A stretch of 17,631 nt of DNA from Funneliformis mosseae (taxonomy: Eukaryota > Glomeromycota > Glomeromycetes > Glomerales > Glomeraceae): the NCBI GenBank assembly GCA_910592005.1, contig CAJVPP010001834.1, positions 1-17,631 of the forward strand. Reading direction: 5' to 3'. A program made the translations under genes and the position numbers. The notes beneath the pieces were generated by a model. It saw only the letters and a program-made list of their open reading frames with translations, was not told where the DNA came from and searched no databases. This document shows positions 1 through 9,835 of this stretch, piece after piece (the stretch's first letter is position 1; each line of letters opens with the position of its first letter).

Positions 1-78
1 AATTTAAGTTGTGTCTGTAAATTTTAATAGAAACGATATGCTGTTACAATAAATAAATGGAAATTTTAGATCATAAAA

Positions 79-124
79 CCCCCCCCCCCCCCCCCCCCCC
101 CCCCCACCCCAACCCCCCCCCCCC

Positions 125-166
<42 letters not shown>
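79..166. repeat. Poly-C then poly-A homopolymer tract
   Basis: There are 27 consecutive C at 79-105, then C4 (107-110) and C13 (113-125) broken only by single or double A. These run directly into about 41 A (126-166), the last being the A of the ATG of the LRR gene. On the minus strand this is a G-tract able to form a quadruplex, with i-motif potential on the plus strand. Such a pair of homopolymers is rare in a genome this AT-rich. It could be a real slippage-prone tract, the tail of an inserted cDNA, or an assembly join. Run lengths from sequencing are unreliable here. Confidence 0.9.
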
Positions 167-169
<3 letters not shown>

Positions 170-1320
170 ATTCAAATAATTTAGAAAAAAACCTAAAAAG
201 TTTGGTAGCGAGAATTAAAAAATTAGAGCAACAATTCAAATATTTAGAAAAAAAAGTTACAAGGCAAGAAGAAACCAAAATAGAAGAAAATGTTAGAGGA
301 CGAGAAGAAGAAACTAAAACTAGGCAAAAAAATTTAGAACGAGAAGTGGTGTTCAAAGAAAAGCAAAAAATTATTAACGAATTAGAAAAGAGAGTCAGAA
401 ATCTTGAATCAACTATTACAGATATTAATAAGGTTGAAATATTGAACACTTTAGGTGGATTGCAAAGATATCGAAATTTGACAAGATTCAAATGTAACAA
501 TTCTCAGATAACAAACCTACCAACGTTACCTAACTCCTTATCTTTTCTTAACTGTTCTGAAACTCAAATTACAAACTTATCAACATTACCAAATTCCCTA
601 TCTTATCTTGACTGTTCTAAAAATCAAATAACAAACTTACCAACATTACCTAACTTCTTAACGGAACTCCATTGCTATGATACTCAAATAACAAACTTAC
701 CAACATTACCAAACTCCTTAACGACACTTGATTGCTATGATACTCAAATAACAAGCCTACCAACAACATTACCTAACTCCTTAATGTATCTTGACTGTTC
801 TGAAACTCAAGTAACAAACTTGCCAACATTACCAAACTCCTTAACGGATCTCAATTGTTCATTAACTCAAATTACAAGCTTACCAACATTACCAAACTCC
901 TTAACTTGTCTTAACTGTTCCGAAAATCAAATAACACGCCTATCAACATTACCTAACTTCTTAACGGAACTCTATTGCAATACAACTCAAATAACAAGCT
1001 TACCAACATTATCTAACTCCTTAACTAATCTTGACTGTTCCGAAAATCAAATAACACGCCTACCAACATTACCCAATTCCTTAACTGATCTTGACTGTTC
1101 TTCTACTCAAATAACAAGCCTGCCAACATTACCTAACTTCTTAACGGGACTCCGTTGTCCTAGAACTCGAATAACAAACTTACCAACATTACCAAACTCC
1201 TTAACGGAACTCGATTGCTCCGAAAATCAAATAACAAGCTTACCAACATTACCAAACTCCTTAACGACACTCAATTGCTTTACAACTCAAATAACATGCA
1301 TGCTTACCAACATTACCTAA
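166..1320 (+). CDS. Coiled-coil / leucine-rich-repeat protein, truncated by frameshift
   Basis: Seen: 384 codons, no intron. Residues 1 to about 92 are charged and Lys/Glu/Arg-rich with heptad-like leucines, so probably a coiled coil. Residues 95-114 form a short cap. From residue 115 there are thirteen near-perfect 20-residue units (one of 21, at 748-810) with consensus I-T-x-L-P-T-L-P-N-S-L-T-x-L-x-C-S-x-x-Q. Known: short units with LPxLPxxLxxL resemble the bacterial LRR type (IpaH/YopM class, also many Bacteroidetes and giant-virus proteins) more than the 24-residue plant/animal type. No signal peptide or membrane segment is visible, so a cytoplasmic binding scaffold is likely; the ligand is unknown. 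Odd: the reading frame leaves the repeat at 1297 and stops at 1318-1320, although six more units follow in the +1 frame. The ATG at 166 follows a poly-A run directly; no other upstream start is apparent. It may be a recently broken gene, or a functional allele carrying an assembly error. Confidence 0.75.
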
Positions 1321-1654
1321 CTCCTTAACGGAACTCTATTGCAATACAACTCAAATAACAAGCTTACCAACATTACCTAACGCTTTAACGTTACTCTGGT
1401 GTTCATTCACTCAAATAACAAGCTTACCAACATTACCAAACTCCTTAACGGAACTCGATTGCTCCGAAAATCAAATAACAAGCTTACCAACATTACCTAA
1501 CTCCTTAACGATACTCTATTGCAATGAAACTCAAATAACAAGCTTACCAACATTACCAAACTCCTTAGAGGAACTCGATTGCTCTGAAACTCAAATAACT
1601 AGCTTACCAAATTTACCCAATTCCTTAACGAAAATCGACCCTTCATATTTAAAA
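508..1654 (+). repeat. 60-bp tandem repeat array encoding LRRs
   Basis: Nineteen head-to-tail units of 60 bp (one of 63 bp, one of 64 bp) encode the leucine-rich repeats. Similarity between distant units is patchy. Unit 8 (931-990) and unit 14 share the variable stretch encoding L-Y-C-N-T-T-Q almost base for base. Units 12-13 (from 1171) and 16-17 (from 1415) also share long identical blocks. This indicates unequal exchange or gene conversion inside the array. Copy number probably varies between strains. Confidence 0.9.
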
Positions 1655-1690
1655 GATCAATATTCAAACAACTTCCCTACAAACTTCTAA
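1291..1690 (+). pseudogene. Out-of-frame C-terminal LRR units of the same gene
   Basis: Unit 14 (1291-1354) is 64 bp instead of 60 because TGCA is duplicated in tandem at 1297-1304. Beyond it, units 15-19 (1355-1414, 1415-1474, 1475-1534, 1535-1594, 1595-1654) continue the 20-residue pattern in the +1 frame. The last unit is degenerate, followed by 11 residues and a TAA at 1688-1690. These units keep the consensus with no internal stop, so the break looks recent. An AATAAA polyadenylation-like hexamer follows at 1755-1760, about 65 bp after this stop, which suits 1690 as the original gene end. Without the 4-bp insertion the protein would be about 506 residues. Confidence 0.8.
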
Positions 1691-4007
1691 CAACTTGATT
1701 CAAAATAGCAATTTAGTTTTTATTTTAACAACTTTGTTCTTTTTAAACTTAAATAATAAATGATCAATTCAATTCTAATTCACAACCAATTTTCATATTC
1801 AGTTGTTTTGAAAGATATTTGAGATTAAATTTAAAGAACTAGCGATACAACCTATTCCCAAAATTAATCTCTTGTTTTGATGAATTTTAATTCGTTTTCT
1901 AATATAATTACATAAAAGAGTTTGAATTTTGTTAGAAAGACATTAAAAAAAAGAATAAATGTTAAATGAATTTACCTGAATGAATTGAAACAAAATGAAT
2001 GATTTAAGAAAGCGGACCGATTCGGAAAACTTTTTTTTTTTTAATTGTCCATAAATGTGAGTGATTGAACTGTTTGCCCAAAATAAAAAAAAAACTTTTT
2101 GGGGGAAAATTCACTTGCATCTCTTTTGGTCTGCGGAAAACGAAAAAAGAAAGGTTTTCCCCTGAAAAATTTTCGGAATTCCTGTTGTTATGAATATTGT
2201 GGGTGGGCTTAAAAAAAAATAGATAATAAACAAATAAATTTTAACCAAATAAACACGTTAATGCTAAAAAATGGGCTCTTTGCTTTTTGGAGGACTATCA
2301 TGACCATCTGAGCTTCAACTACCTCTTGATAGGATTGATTTTTGCAAGAATCACTCACTTACTTAGACTTCTTCCAAGGATCACGACCTTATGCAATGGA
2401 TCGAACTTATGGTGGTTTCTTCCAAGATTCAAGACCTTTTCAAAATATGAGTTATATCTGAAAATTTGGATCTATAGTCGCCCGATTTTCAATAATAAAT
2501 AAAAAAATTCATCTAAAGTTTTTTTTTGGATTTATATTTTAACGTTAACGTTAAGGATTATGAATAACAGATCGGAGAAAATTTTTTATTCAAAATATAA
2601 AAAATTTATTTTGTGCATACATCTCTTTTAATTATAACTTTTAATGCATAAAGTATGCAAAATACAATATCAATAAATTAAATGGTCTTTGACTTCAACC
2701 ACCTAGAATTTCCAATGATAATAATACAGCAAATAATTTATTATAATTCAAACGATTAAATGTTTATTAAGTATTATAAATGTACTTATATACTGTATGT
2801 ATTACAATTAACCAGCATATCATTTTTCTTATTTAAAGTCTTTATTAATTACTTTTTTAAACATTTATTTCTTTAACTTATAAAATAAAAATTGTCTAAT
2901 TATACAATTCTTATCTTTATGGATATTGACAACCTTCCTTTCATTAGTAATAAAAACTGAGCTATGCAATTTTTCACTAACAGAGATTCGATTAAAATGG
3001 GAACAATTCTTTCAACAATAGCAAAAGATAAGGTAAAAGTTAAATATTTAAGGAAATATGTCAAATCAAGAAGTAAGTTATTGTGCTATAGTGATTAATC
3101 TTAATTTATAAGTTACAATAACTAACTATGCCTTTTTTGATCTTTTAATCTAATTTAGATAAATATCAAGGTCACATCATAATGATTAGTTAACACAAAT
3201 ATGACTAGAGAAACTTATTTTTCATTCTATTTATAGTATTAAAATCTATGAAATGCTTATATTCTGAAAAATAAATAAATTATAAATAATAAACTTAAAA
3301 GATCAATATAGATGTATTCAATCTTAATTATACTCTTTATTAAGTAAGATATCAAAGTTGATACTTTAAAATTGTTGTATTTACATTTTACTTAGATTTT
3401 AAATAATCAAAAGCACTGAACTTATTTAATTCTCATAATATTATAGCTATGGTAAAATTAGAATGAGTACTGTAAAATATTAAATGTTTTTAAATATAAA
3501 AATAGGTTATGCTATATCTTTTAGAAAGAAATTATTCTAATTGCAACCTTATTGAATATTTATTTATAATATTCTTATAAAACGCCATGTACTTATGTTA
3601 ATTTTTATAATTATAAGTGGTAATATTAATCCTAATTATAAATATATACATTTGCAAATTTGAAATCAAATAGTTGTTAATCAATTATAAGATATAAGTA
3701 TATAATGAACATTTAACTTGTCTGTAATTTTATTAATTAAATTTTGTGATAATTATTTTAAAATATTATATAATTATTAATTTTGATTAGTACAAAATTA
3801 ATTATTATAAAATTTTACTAAAATAGAAAGGTTAGTTTTTGAATATTAAAAAATATATTTCAGCTTTTTTTATAAATATTTTTATGTAAAATTTTGAAAT
3901 AAATCAAAAATATTAAATATAGAGGATCAATAGAAAGGAGGAAATCTACAAATTTTGAGTAATTTTTGTTATGAAACTAGTTTTATTTATATGACTATAA
4001 TCAACAG
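1691..4007. other. AT-rich non-coding stretch
   Basis: I see no recognisable gene. Small features are a 7-bp hairpin GGAAAAC/GTTTTCC (2135-2141 and 2154-2160), a perfect 16-bp palindrome TTAACGTTAACGTTAA (2539-2554), and two degenerate copies of a CTTCTTCCAAGGATCACGAC-like sequence near 2369 and 2416. The open frame at 2287-2502 covers those copies and has no recognisable domain. A 33-codon frame at 2997-3098 begins Met-Gly-Thr-Ile-Leu-Ser, but nothing around it supports a gene. Confidence 0.6.
1755..1760 (+). promoter_or_regulatory. Candidate polyadenylation signal AATAAA
   Basis: A canonical AATAAA lies about 65 bp downstream of the TAA that ends the shifted LRR frame. Such hexamers are common by chance in AT-rich DNA, so position is the only support. 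Confidence 0.35.
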
Positions 4008-4013
4008 GGTGAA

Positions 4014-4198
4014 CTATAGATGAGGGACGAAACCCCTTAATAACAGTCGAAACTTAGACGAAACTATATTAAAATCATAATAAGGGATACGACGAAACCC
4101 ATTCGATACGACGAAAGCCGAAACTGTCGAAACTATATTAAAACATAGAAAAGAGTATGACGAAATTATTTTGAGGAGGTTTCGGCAGGCATCTATAG
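4014..4198. mobile_element. Candidate 185-bp terminal-inverted-repeat element (MITE-like)
   Basis: The 22-bp ends are inverted copies: 4014-4035 (CTATAGATG, then CGAAACC) against the reverse complement of 4177-4198, about 17 of 22 matching. GTGAA flanks it on both sides (4009-4013 and 4200-4204, one base of slack), a candidate target-site duplication. The interior is richer in GC than its surroundings and built of GACGAAAC/TCGAAAC words. CGAAACTATATTAAAA occurs at 4059 and again at 4128; GATACGACGAAA occurs at 4086 and 4104. There is no coding capacity of note; the open frame on the minus strand is a by-product. The transposase superfamily is not identifiable from this alone. Confidence 0.55.
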
Positions 4199-4507
4199 AG
4201 TGAACCAATAAAAAAATTTTGATTAAAAAGTGGATTTCCCCTTTTCTACTGACTGCCTCTCATATATCTATATTTTTTTTTATAATAATTATAAAATAAA
4301 TACAAATAATAGTTTAAAGATTTGTAATAAAAATGATTCAAATATATATTATACAGAAATTTTATTTAAATAAAAAAGCTATAAAAAGTTTTATAACATT
4401 AAATTAAAAAATAAAATGTTATTATTATATCAAAATTTAAATGATTAGATAATAAAAAAGAAGGTATAATATATCTATATAATTATGTTTTTTATTACAA
4501 ATGTTTT

Positions 4508-4905
4508 TTAAAATAAAATATTATCTGTATTGTTTTTAATGTAAAAAACAGAATCATAAATAGAAGGTCTATTTAAAAGATCAGTATCCCAACACTTTTT
4601 CATTAAATTAGCATAACTTTCAGGAGTATCCTGTGTAATTTCAGGTCTTTAATCCATCATCATGTTCAAAATTAGCAAAGGTTTACAACCAGTTGTTAGT
4701 TCTACATAATCACGGCCAAGCTATAAACATCAAATGCTTTTGAAAATGAAGCACCATTAAATATTTCTGACGTAATATAAAAGTATTACTCCATATACAG
4801 TATTTCATTTTTAATGAAGTATTATTTGCAGGTTGCGTTAATACTAGATCTCCAATTTATCATATATGTATGAGATTTTTATCATGAATATTTTGAAAGT
4901 CAAAC
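4508..4905 (-). pseudogene. Protein kinase (TKL-like) C-lobe relic
   Basis: Read on the minus strand, kinase motifs appear in the right order but in several frames. HDKNLIH (4886-4866) precedes the place of the catalytic-loop Arg-Asp, which is replaced by two stops (4862-4857). The DFG-equivalent Asp-Leu-Val is at 4850-4842. A Thr-Ser-Glu replaces the APE motif (4773-4765). D-V-Y-S of subdomain IX is at 4731-4720, followed by a stop. ELTTGCKP begins at 4702 in another frame. A 46-codon segment (4648-4511) beginning RPEIT ends with the hallmark Cys-Trp-x6-Arg-Pro of subdomain XI. The spacing between HDKNLIH and the DFG site is too short, so about 20 residues around the catalytic loop are deleted. 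Known: Glomeromycotina genomes carry large expansions of such tyrosine-kinase-like kinases. At least two frameshifts and several stops make this a dead copy. A possible N-lobe trace lies at 4999-5120. Confidence 0.8.
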
Positions 4906-4998
4906 TTAAAAATAAAATTAGTATTATAAATTATTAATAAATATAAAATAGTATATAAATAATGTACCCGAATACAATATCACTAAAATTTTTAATTC

Positions 4999-5120
4999 AT
5001 TTTCATTAAATTATCTTGATTCCATGCATAGTACAAAACTTTCCATTATTTTGTAATCATCATCAGACTTTTTGACTTTATTGATCTTGAAACGAATGAT
5101 GAAAAAATTAGTTCGTTCAA
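4999..5120 (-). pseudogene. Possible N-lobe trace of the kinase relic
   Basis: A 33-codon open stretch on the minus strand ends near 5016. It contains D-D-D-Y-K-I-M, and a neighbouring frame reads Y-Y-A-W-N-Q-D-N-L (about 5034-5008). The order and spacing would suit the hinge region of a kinase lying upstream of HDKNLIH, and it has the same orientation as the clear C-lobe relic. An AT-rich gap of about 90 bp separates the two. The similarity is weak and could be chance. Confidence 0.3.
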
Positions 5121-7114
5121 ATAATATAGAAAATCATTTAAAAGTGCAAAAAAGTAAAATTCATACACAATATTGGATTTTAAAGATTTAGATTTCGATA
5201 AATGTAGGAATTGGGTACGTTATGTTTGTTAAGATGTGTTAACGCGATAGAATATTTTCTAGGAATTAGAAAATGTACATAGAATTCTGTCAGAGTCAGG
5301 AATACTTTTAAGTTTCGATATCTTTGTATTCCTCTATTGATGTTAGTTTGCATTTAATTTATCACCACTTAATACATTGTTAGTCGATTATCTGATTTAT
5401 CATTCATTAAATACTACACTCTATAAAAACGCATTGTAAATTTTAATAGTTTATTATAAACTTAGTTAAATTTTAATGACATTTTTACCAGTGTAAACTT
5501 TTACATAACCTTTTGGTGTATCAGGAATTGTTGTATCAACAAATTATTTATATACTTGATAAAAGTTCGGTCTTGTCTTTAATAATGTTGTATTCAGTTC
5601 ATGAATTTATAAACAATTTTGTAAGAAGAAGGTTTTTATTGAATAATCATGAAGTATTCGTGACAAAATATTATCAAATTAATAAGTGTTGCCTCAACGC
5701 TCTACACTTACGCAATGTTAATATGTTAAACTAAGTAAACTCTAATTTATTAATACTGCGCAATTACAAACAATTACCGAAAAATTGAATAATAAAATAA
5801 TAAGAAAATCGGAAATTAAAAATAAACGAAGTTAAAAATAAGAAATCTAAAATGTTAAAACGGCGAAAGCGAAAATATCTCGAAGGGTTAAAGGAAGGTT
5901 TTGAGGGTATGTATGCAAAATATATTAAGGGCGAGTGTGGAATGTTGAACTGTTTAAGGATTTCCGGCTCGTATTTATAAAAAAAAAAATATTAGGATCT
6001 TGACATTTTGTCATATTTGGCACCTTGACATGACAGCCTGGCAAATGGTCTTCAAATGACTATCTGCAAATATCGAAAAATGTTTTACATGCGGAATTAT
6101 GGATTTTTCGAGCGAAATTATATTTAGTGTAACTGATAAAATCCGAATTATAAGGTTTCTTGTTTTAAGTCTTACATAAAAAGTGAGCACAAATCAATCA
6201 AATTTCAAGAATATTCCACAAGAATCATTTAAAAGGTTCGAAACTTCAATGGATTTTAAAATCGTTCTATATAGTGGTTTGAGAATAAAACATCAACTTC
6301 AGTTTTCTTATAACGCGTAATATAAAAAAAAATATGAGTCTTCACAAAACTGATAGAACAATTTATTTTTTTGCAAATTTATAAATCGCGGTTTAAATCA
6401 TCACATAATTATTATTAATAAAAACCGGTCACGTTCGGAAAAAATGTAACTCCAGTATCTTGGAATTGTAATAAGTTTTGCAATGTGAACAAAAATTAAA
6501 AACATATACATGACGCAGTAAAACATATTTAACAATTGGTAAAGTCGAATAGTACTATATATAGGTAGCCTCACGATTAAAATAATTCTTCAGAAAGACG
6601 CTCAGGTTCTTAAAATGAAAAGATAAATATTGTGTGCTTGTAATAACTAAATTTGTGAAAATTCAGATATTACTTTGTAAATAGTACCTCGAAGTTTGAG
6701 TACTATGAACTTTTATAACTTCGGGATCATATTTAACCCCATCCAAAATTTTGCAACATTAATATAGTATTCTCTTCGCTTAGTTATTATTTATTCGTAC
6801 GAAGGGATTTTAATACCAAAAATTATGTATTTGTCTCATTCGTCTAAAATAAAAAATGCGCGAAAACTGTGTTAATATTCATTTAATTAATCTATAGAAA
6901 TATGGAAATTATATCTAATTTAATTCTCGCCGACTTCTAAACGGATTGATTTAAAAAATGGTTCACTACATGCAAACGTGTGACCACACGCAGAGGATAT
7001 AAGCAAATGTCTTTAGTTGCAAAGTATTTTGAAACTATTTCTAAAAAGTATAACTTATTTATAGATAGTTCAATGTGTATATACTCGAAATTTTATCAAA
7101 GAAATCTTTCACTA
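5121..7114. other. Mostly non-coding stretch
   Basis: Apart from the small frame at 5804-5980, nothing here is recognisable. The 5513-5734 frame starts only with TTG and has no known motif. At 6001-6035 there is a cluster of TGACA/TGTCA words, including TGACATTTTGTCA (6001-6013) and TTGACATGACA (6025-6035). Local CpG content is somewhat higher than in the AT-rich blocks, as expected for old inserted sequence. Confidence 0.5.
5804..5980 (+). CDS. Small basic open frame, hypothetical
   Basis: The frame is open for 58 codons from 5804, with an internal ATG at 5852 (42 residues to TAA 5978-5980). The N-terminal part is very basic (MLKRRKRKYLEGL) and the rest has a composition closer to coding than the AT-rich background. 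I do not recognise it. It may be the edge of a decayed gene or transposon; no promoter or splice context was found. Confidence 0.2.
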   Translation, partial: ENRKLKINEVKNKKSKMLKRRKRKYLEGLKEGFEGMYAKYIKGECGMLNCLRISGSYL

Positions 7115-7435
7115 TAATATTTGACGACGTTCCTCCAGTAATGTGTTTTTGATTGCCTTTTCAGTTCGAAATAGGTTGTCTATTTCTTTACGATCATATA
7201 AATAGTGACAAGAAATCTGAATTGGACTATTAAATTTTCGAAAATTTCTCAAATTTTTTATATTCCAAGTTAATTGAGATATCCGACATCAGAAGAAATT
7301 TAAGTAAATGCTGTCCAGCAAATGAGGATAAATTCGATGAATAGATGTGTTGAGTTCTAAAGATGGAAGACTAACTATATTTATAACAATACCCAAAGTA
7401 GAGAATGAATCACCAGGAAAGTGGTCATTACGTAA
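7115..7435 (-). pseudogene. Weak candidate gene relic
   Basis: On the minus strand one frame is open for 48 codons (7435-7292), has one TGA (7291-7289), then is open for another 58 codons to a TAG at 7114-7112. Further upstream the same frame continues with short open pieces. They are broken by TGA, TAA and TAG codons that could all come from CGA, CAA or CAG by C-to-T change. I recognise no domain. In DNA of this composition such a run can arise by chance, so this is only a suspicion. The plus-strand frame at 7405-7632 partly overlaps it and is no better supported. Confidence 0.2.
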
Positions 7436-8664
7436 TCATCTTCAATTATTCAGATCTAAATTTTAACACATATAGATGTTGGTGTCAGGTGATTCTACTT
7501 TGTATAGTAGAAGCTATGGCCGTTCCCAAAAAGGAAGGAATAGGTATAAATTTGGTTAGCCTCATGCAGGAACTATGGGAACCGTTTTATAAGTTATTGT
7601 GTGATTTTATGATGTTGACTTTAAAATTATGAAGAGTAAGTTCATCATTCTCTTGGTGATAGGATGCGATCCTACTAGATGCCTAACATAAAATTTATAC
7701 ATAGTATTTGAAATCGAGTGGCCGTATAAATACCCACTTTTTATGAACCACAAAAAAGGTACCTTTTTGTGTTATAAAATTAATACTACAATTCAGCAGT
7801 GTGTAAAATTTAACAAATTTTTATTTTTAGACGAGTTATACGTTTGAAAAACTTACTGGAAAGAAAACTTAACGAACTTATTAATATGTTTATATAAGAC
7901 GAATTGCTTTATTTAATGCCTCATCAAGTAACAATAATTATATGCTAAAAAACTTTATCTCAAGATGTAACACCTTTTATTGGTTATGCATCTTCGATTA
8001 TTTTGATTATTTTTATTATCCTTTATTTGTTTTATGAAAGTATAACAATTAATACTGCAACAATAAAATATATCCCTTTTGTCAACCACTTAGATACTAA
8101 ATGAGATTTAAATAAACTAATTTTAAATATTGCTATAAATCTTTAATTAAAAAATAGGAAAAAATAAATAAATTTGCAGAGGTGGTAATTTTAGGTGTTC
8201 TATTGAATGATATCGCGAAAATAAAAAGAATAAAAAAAATTATTTTTTGAGATATTTATTAATTAGCCCCCTTTTATCTTTAGCTCTTAAAATATTATAC
8301 TTTAACAGTTAGAAAAATATTCCATAATTACCATCTTTACGCTTATATTATTTATTATATTGAAAATAGAACAAGTTACTTGAATTAATATGTATACTAA
8401 TAAGTATAATTTATTGTATTATTTATTTGCTTAAAATAAATTATCGTTATTTATTGTATAGCTAATTTTCTTATAAACTCCGTGATATCACTAAAAATAT
8501 TAAAAAACAAGATCGTCTACATCATACTGGTGAGCACGATAATACATTTTAATATTCTAACAAAAATGATAAACTTGTACAACTATATTGTTAATTTAAT
8601 TTATTTTTGATATGTAGCATGTGAAAGTATAATATATATTAAGGAACATTAAGAAATTGATTTT

Positions 8665-8722
8665 TCGCGGATTCCGCATTACAAATTGATTGTAATGTAA
8701 TACGCGATTTTTATCATCCGCG
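8665..8722. repeat. Nested inverted repeat
   Basis: CATTACAA (8677-8684) pairs with TTGTAATG (8690-8697) around a 5-base loop. Outside an unpaired bulge, CGCG (8666-8669) can pair with CGCG (8703-8706) or, as CGCGGAT, with ATCCGCG at 8716-8722. The GC-rich ends stand out in AT-rich DNA. Its function is unknown. Confidence 0.5.
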
Positions 8723-9097
8723 TGTCATGATTTATGATCTAAAAAATTATTTATTGATCCATTGACAAAATTAGTAGTGCATAAAAAATAGCGATTTTTT
8801 TTTTTTTAGTAGTAGTAGTCAATTCACATAAGCATAATACCTAATCAAAACGCGTGAATTCGCATCGTGGACAACGATTAATGCGGTACATGATAACGGA
8901 CCCTCATTTCCCTAGTATTGTTTATAAAGGGTACGTTCATAAGGAAAGGTGAAAATAACGTCATGACGGTATTTTTTACCTAATAAATGCTCATAAAGTA
9001 TCGATCGGTTTTTCGGTTTCCCAATACAATTAATTAATCCATATATGACTTATATTAACTCGTTTAATATATTAGTGAATCATCAAAAAAAATAGAT

Positions 9098-9193
9098 GGA
9101 ATAGCAATGATTTTTTTTTTTTTTTTTACTGATTTTCTGTTTTAATTTTACATTTAAAATTTCAAAAAAAAAAAAAAAAAAGTGATTATTCCA
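9098..9193. repeat. Inverted repeat with poly-T/poly-A arms
   Basis: TGGAATA (9098-9104) is inverted as TATTCCA (9187-9193). Inside these lie T17 (9111-9127) and A18 (9164-9181), so the 96 bp can fold into a long, mostly A-T hairpin with a loop of about 36 bases. This could be a fossil of a small inverted-repeat element or two unrelated homopolymers. Confidence 0.5.
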
Positions 9194-9835
9194 CGGATGT
9201 TCCATTTAAAGAATTTTTAGTTAGGAATTGCAATACAGTTTCGCTGTAGATCATTTGTCCGGAAGTATTTTACGAGAATGAATCCTAACGCTGATTTCAA
9301 CAAAATATTTACTAACGTCAATATTCTTTTTTTTCTTTTTTTTTTGTTTATATTTTTTATTAAATTTTTAGAAAATTGAAATAATATTCAAAGTGTAAGA
9401 ACAGCAAATTCAATTGCCATCAATTAGGTTTACGTAAAGTTGATAAATAACAAAAGTCAATGTTATTATAAAATAATATTATATAACTCTATAGACTTTT
9501 GTACACTCTAAGGTAAGGAGTTAGATTACGTAATTTATAATTTAGAGATCAAGATTTAGATTATTTCAAAAAAAAAAAAAAAAAAAAAGGATTGAAAAAG
9601 AAAGAAAAAATTAAATTAATTACACTAAAAGATGTTAATGTATATATAAAAGCATCCTTACATTGAATCAACAATAATAAAAGATGTAATAAACAATAAT
9701 ATAATATAAAATGAATGAATGAATGATTTAAAGCAACGAATTTCAATTAAATGAACAAATTAGGAGGAAAAAAATGTCTTTTTGGTAGGATACGATTTAA
9801 AAATGTACCCAATTTGTTTCATTGATTTTTTTTGT

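Larger units (their letters stand above)
7640..9560. other. Non-coding stretch with hairpins and homopolymers
   Basis: I see no gene. Visible structure: an imperfect hairpin at 8665-8707, a CGTCATGACG palindrome at 8960-8969, and a T17/A18 inverted homopolymer pair at 9111-9127 and 9164-9181. Further T and A runs lie near 9328-9345 and 9570-9588. Confidence 0.6.

Noticed and set aside
66..500. 144-codon open frame on the minus strand across the start of the LRR gene
   Set aside because: It is antisense to the coiled-coil region and to the poly-C/poly-A tract, giving runs of Phe and Gly. It is a by-product of low complexity.
2287..2502. 71-codon open frame with hydrophobic stretches
   Set aside because: It covers two degenerate copies of a short repeat and has no recognisable motif or gene context.
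2997..3098. Short frame beginning Met-Gly-Thr-Ile-Leu-Ser, like a myristoylation signal, with a GTAAAAG donor-like site
   Set aside because: Only 33 codons, no second exon or domain found; a start like this is expected by chance.
5513..5734. 73-codon open frame
   Set aside because: It starts at TTG, has no domain, and the surrounding DNA looks non-coding.
6234..6244. GGTTCGAAACT resembling a tRNA B box
   Set aside because: No matching A box or cloverleaf can be drawn around it.
9561..9746. 61-codon minus-strand frame ending in poly-Phe
   Set aside because: Driven by a poly-A run and AT-rich sequence; no motif.
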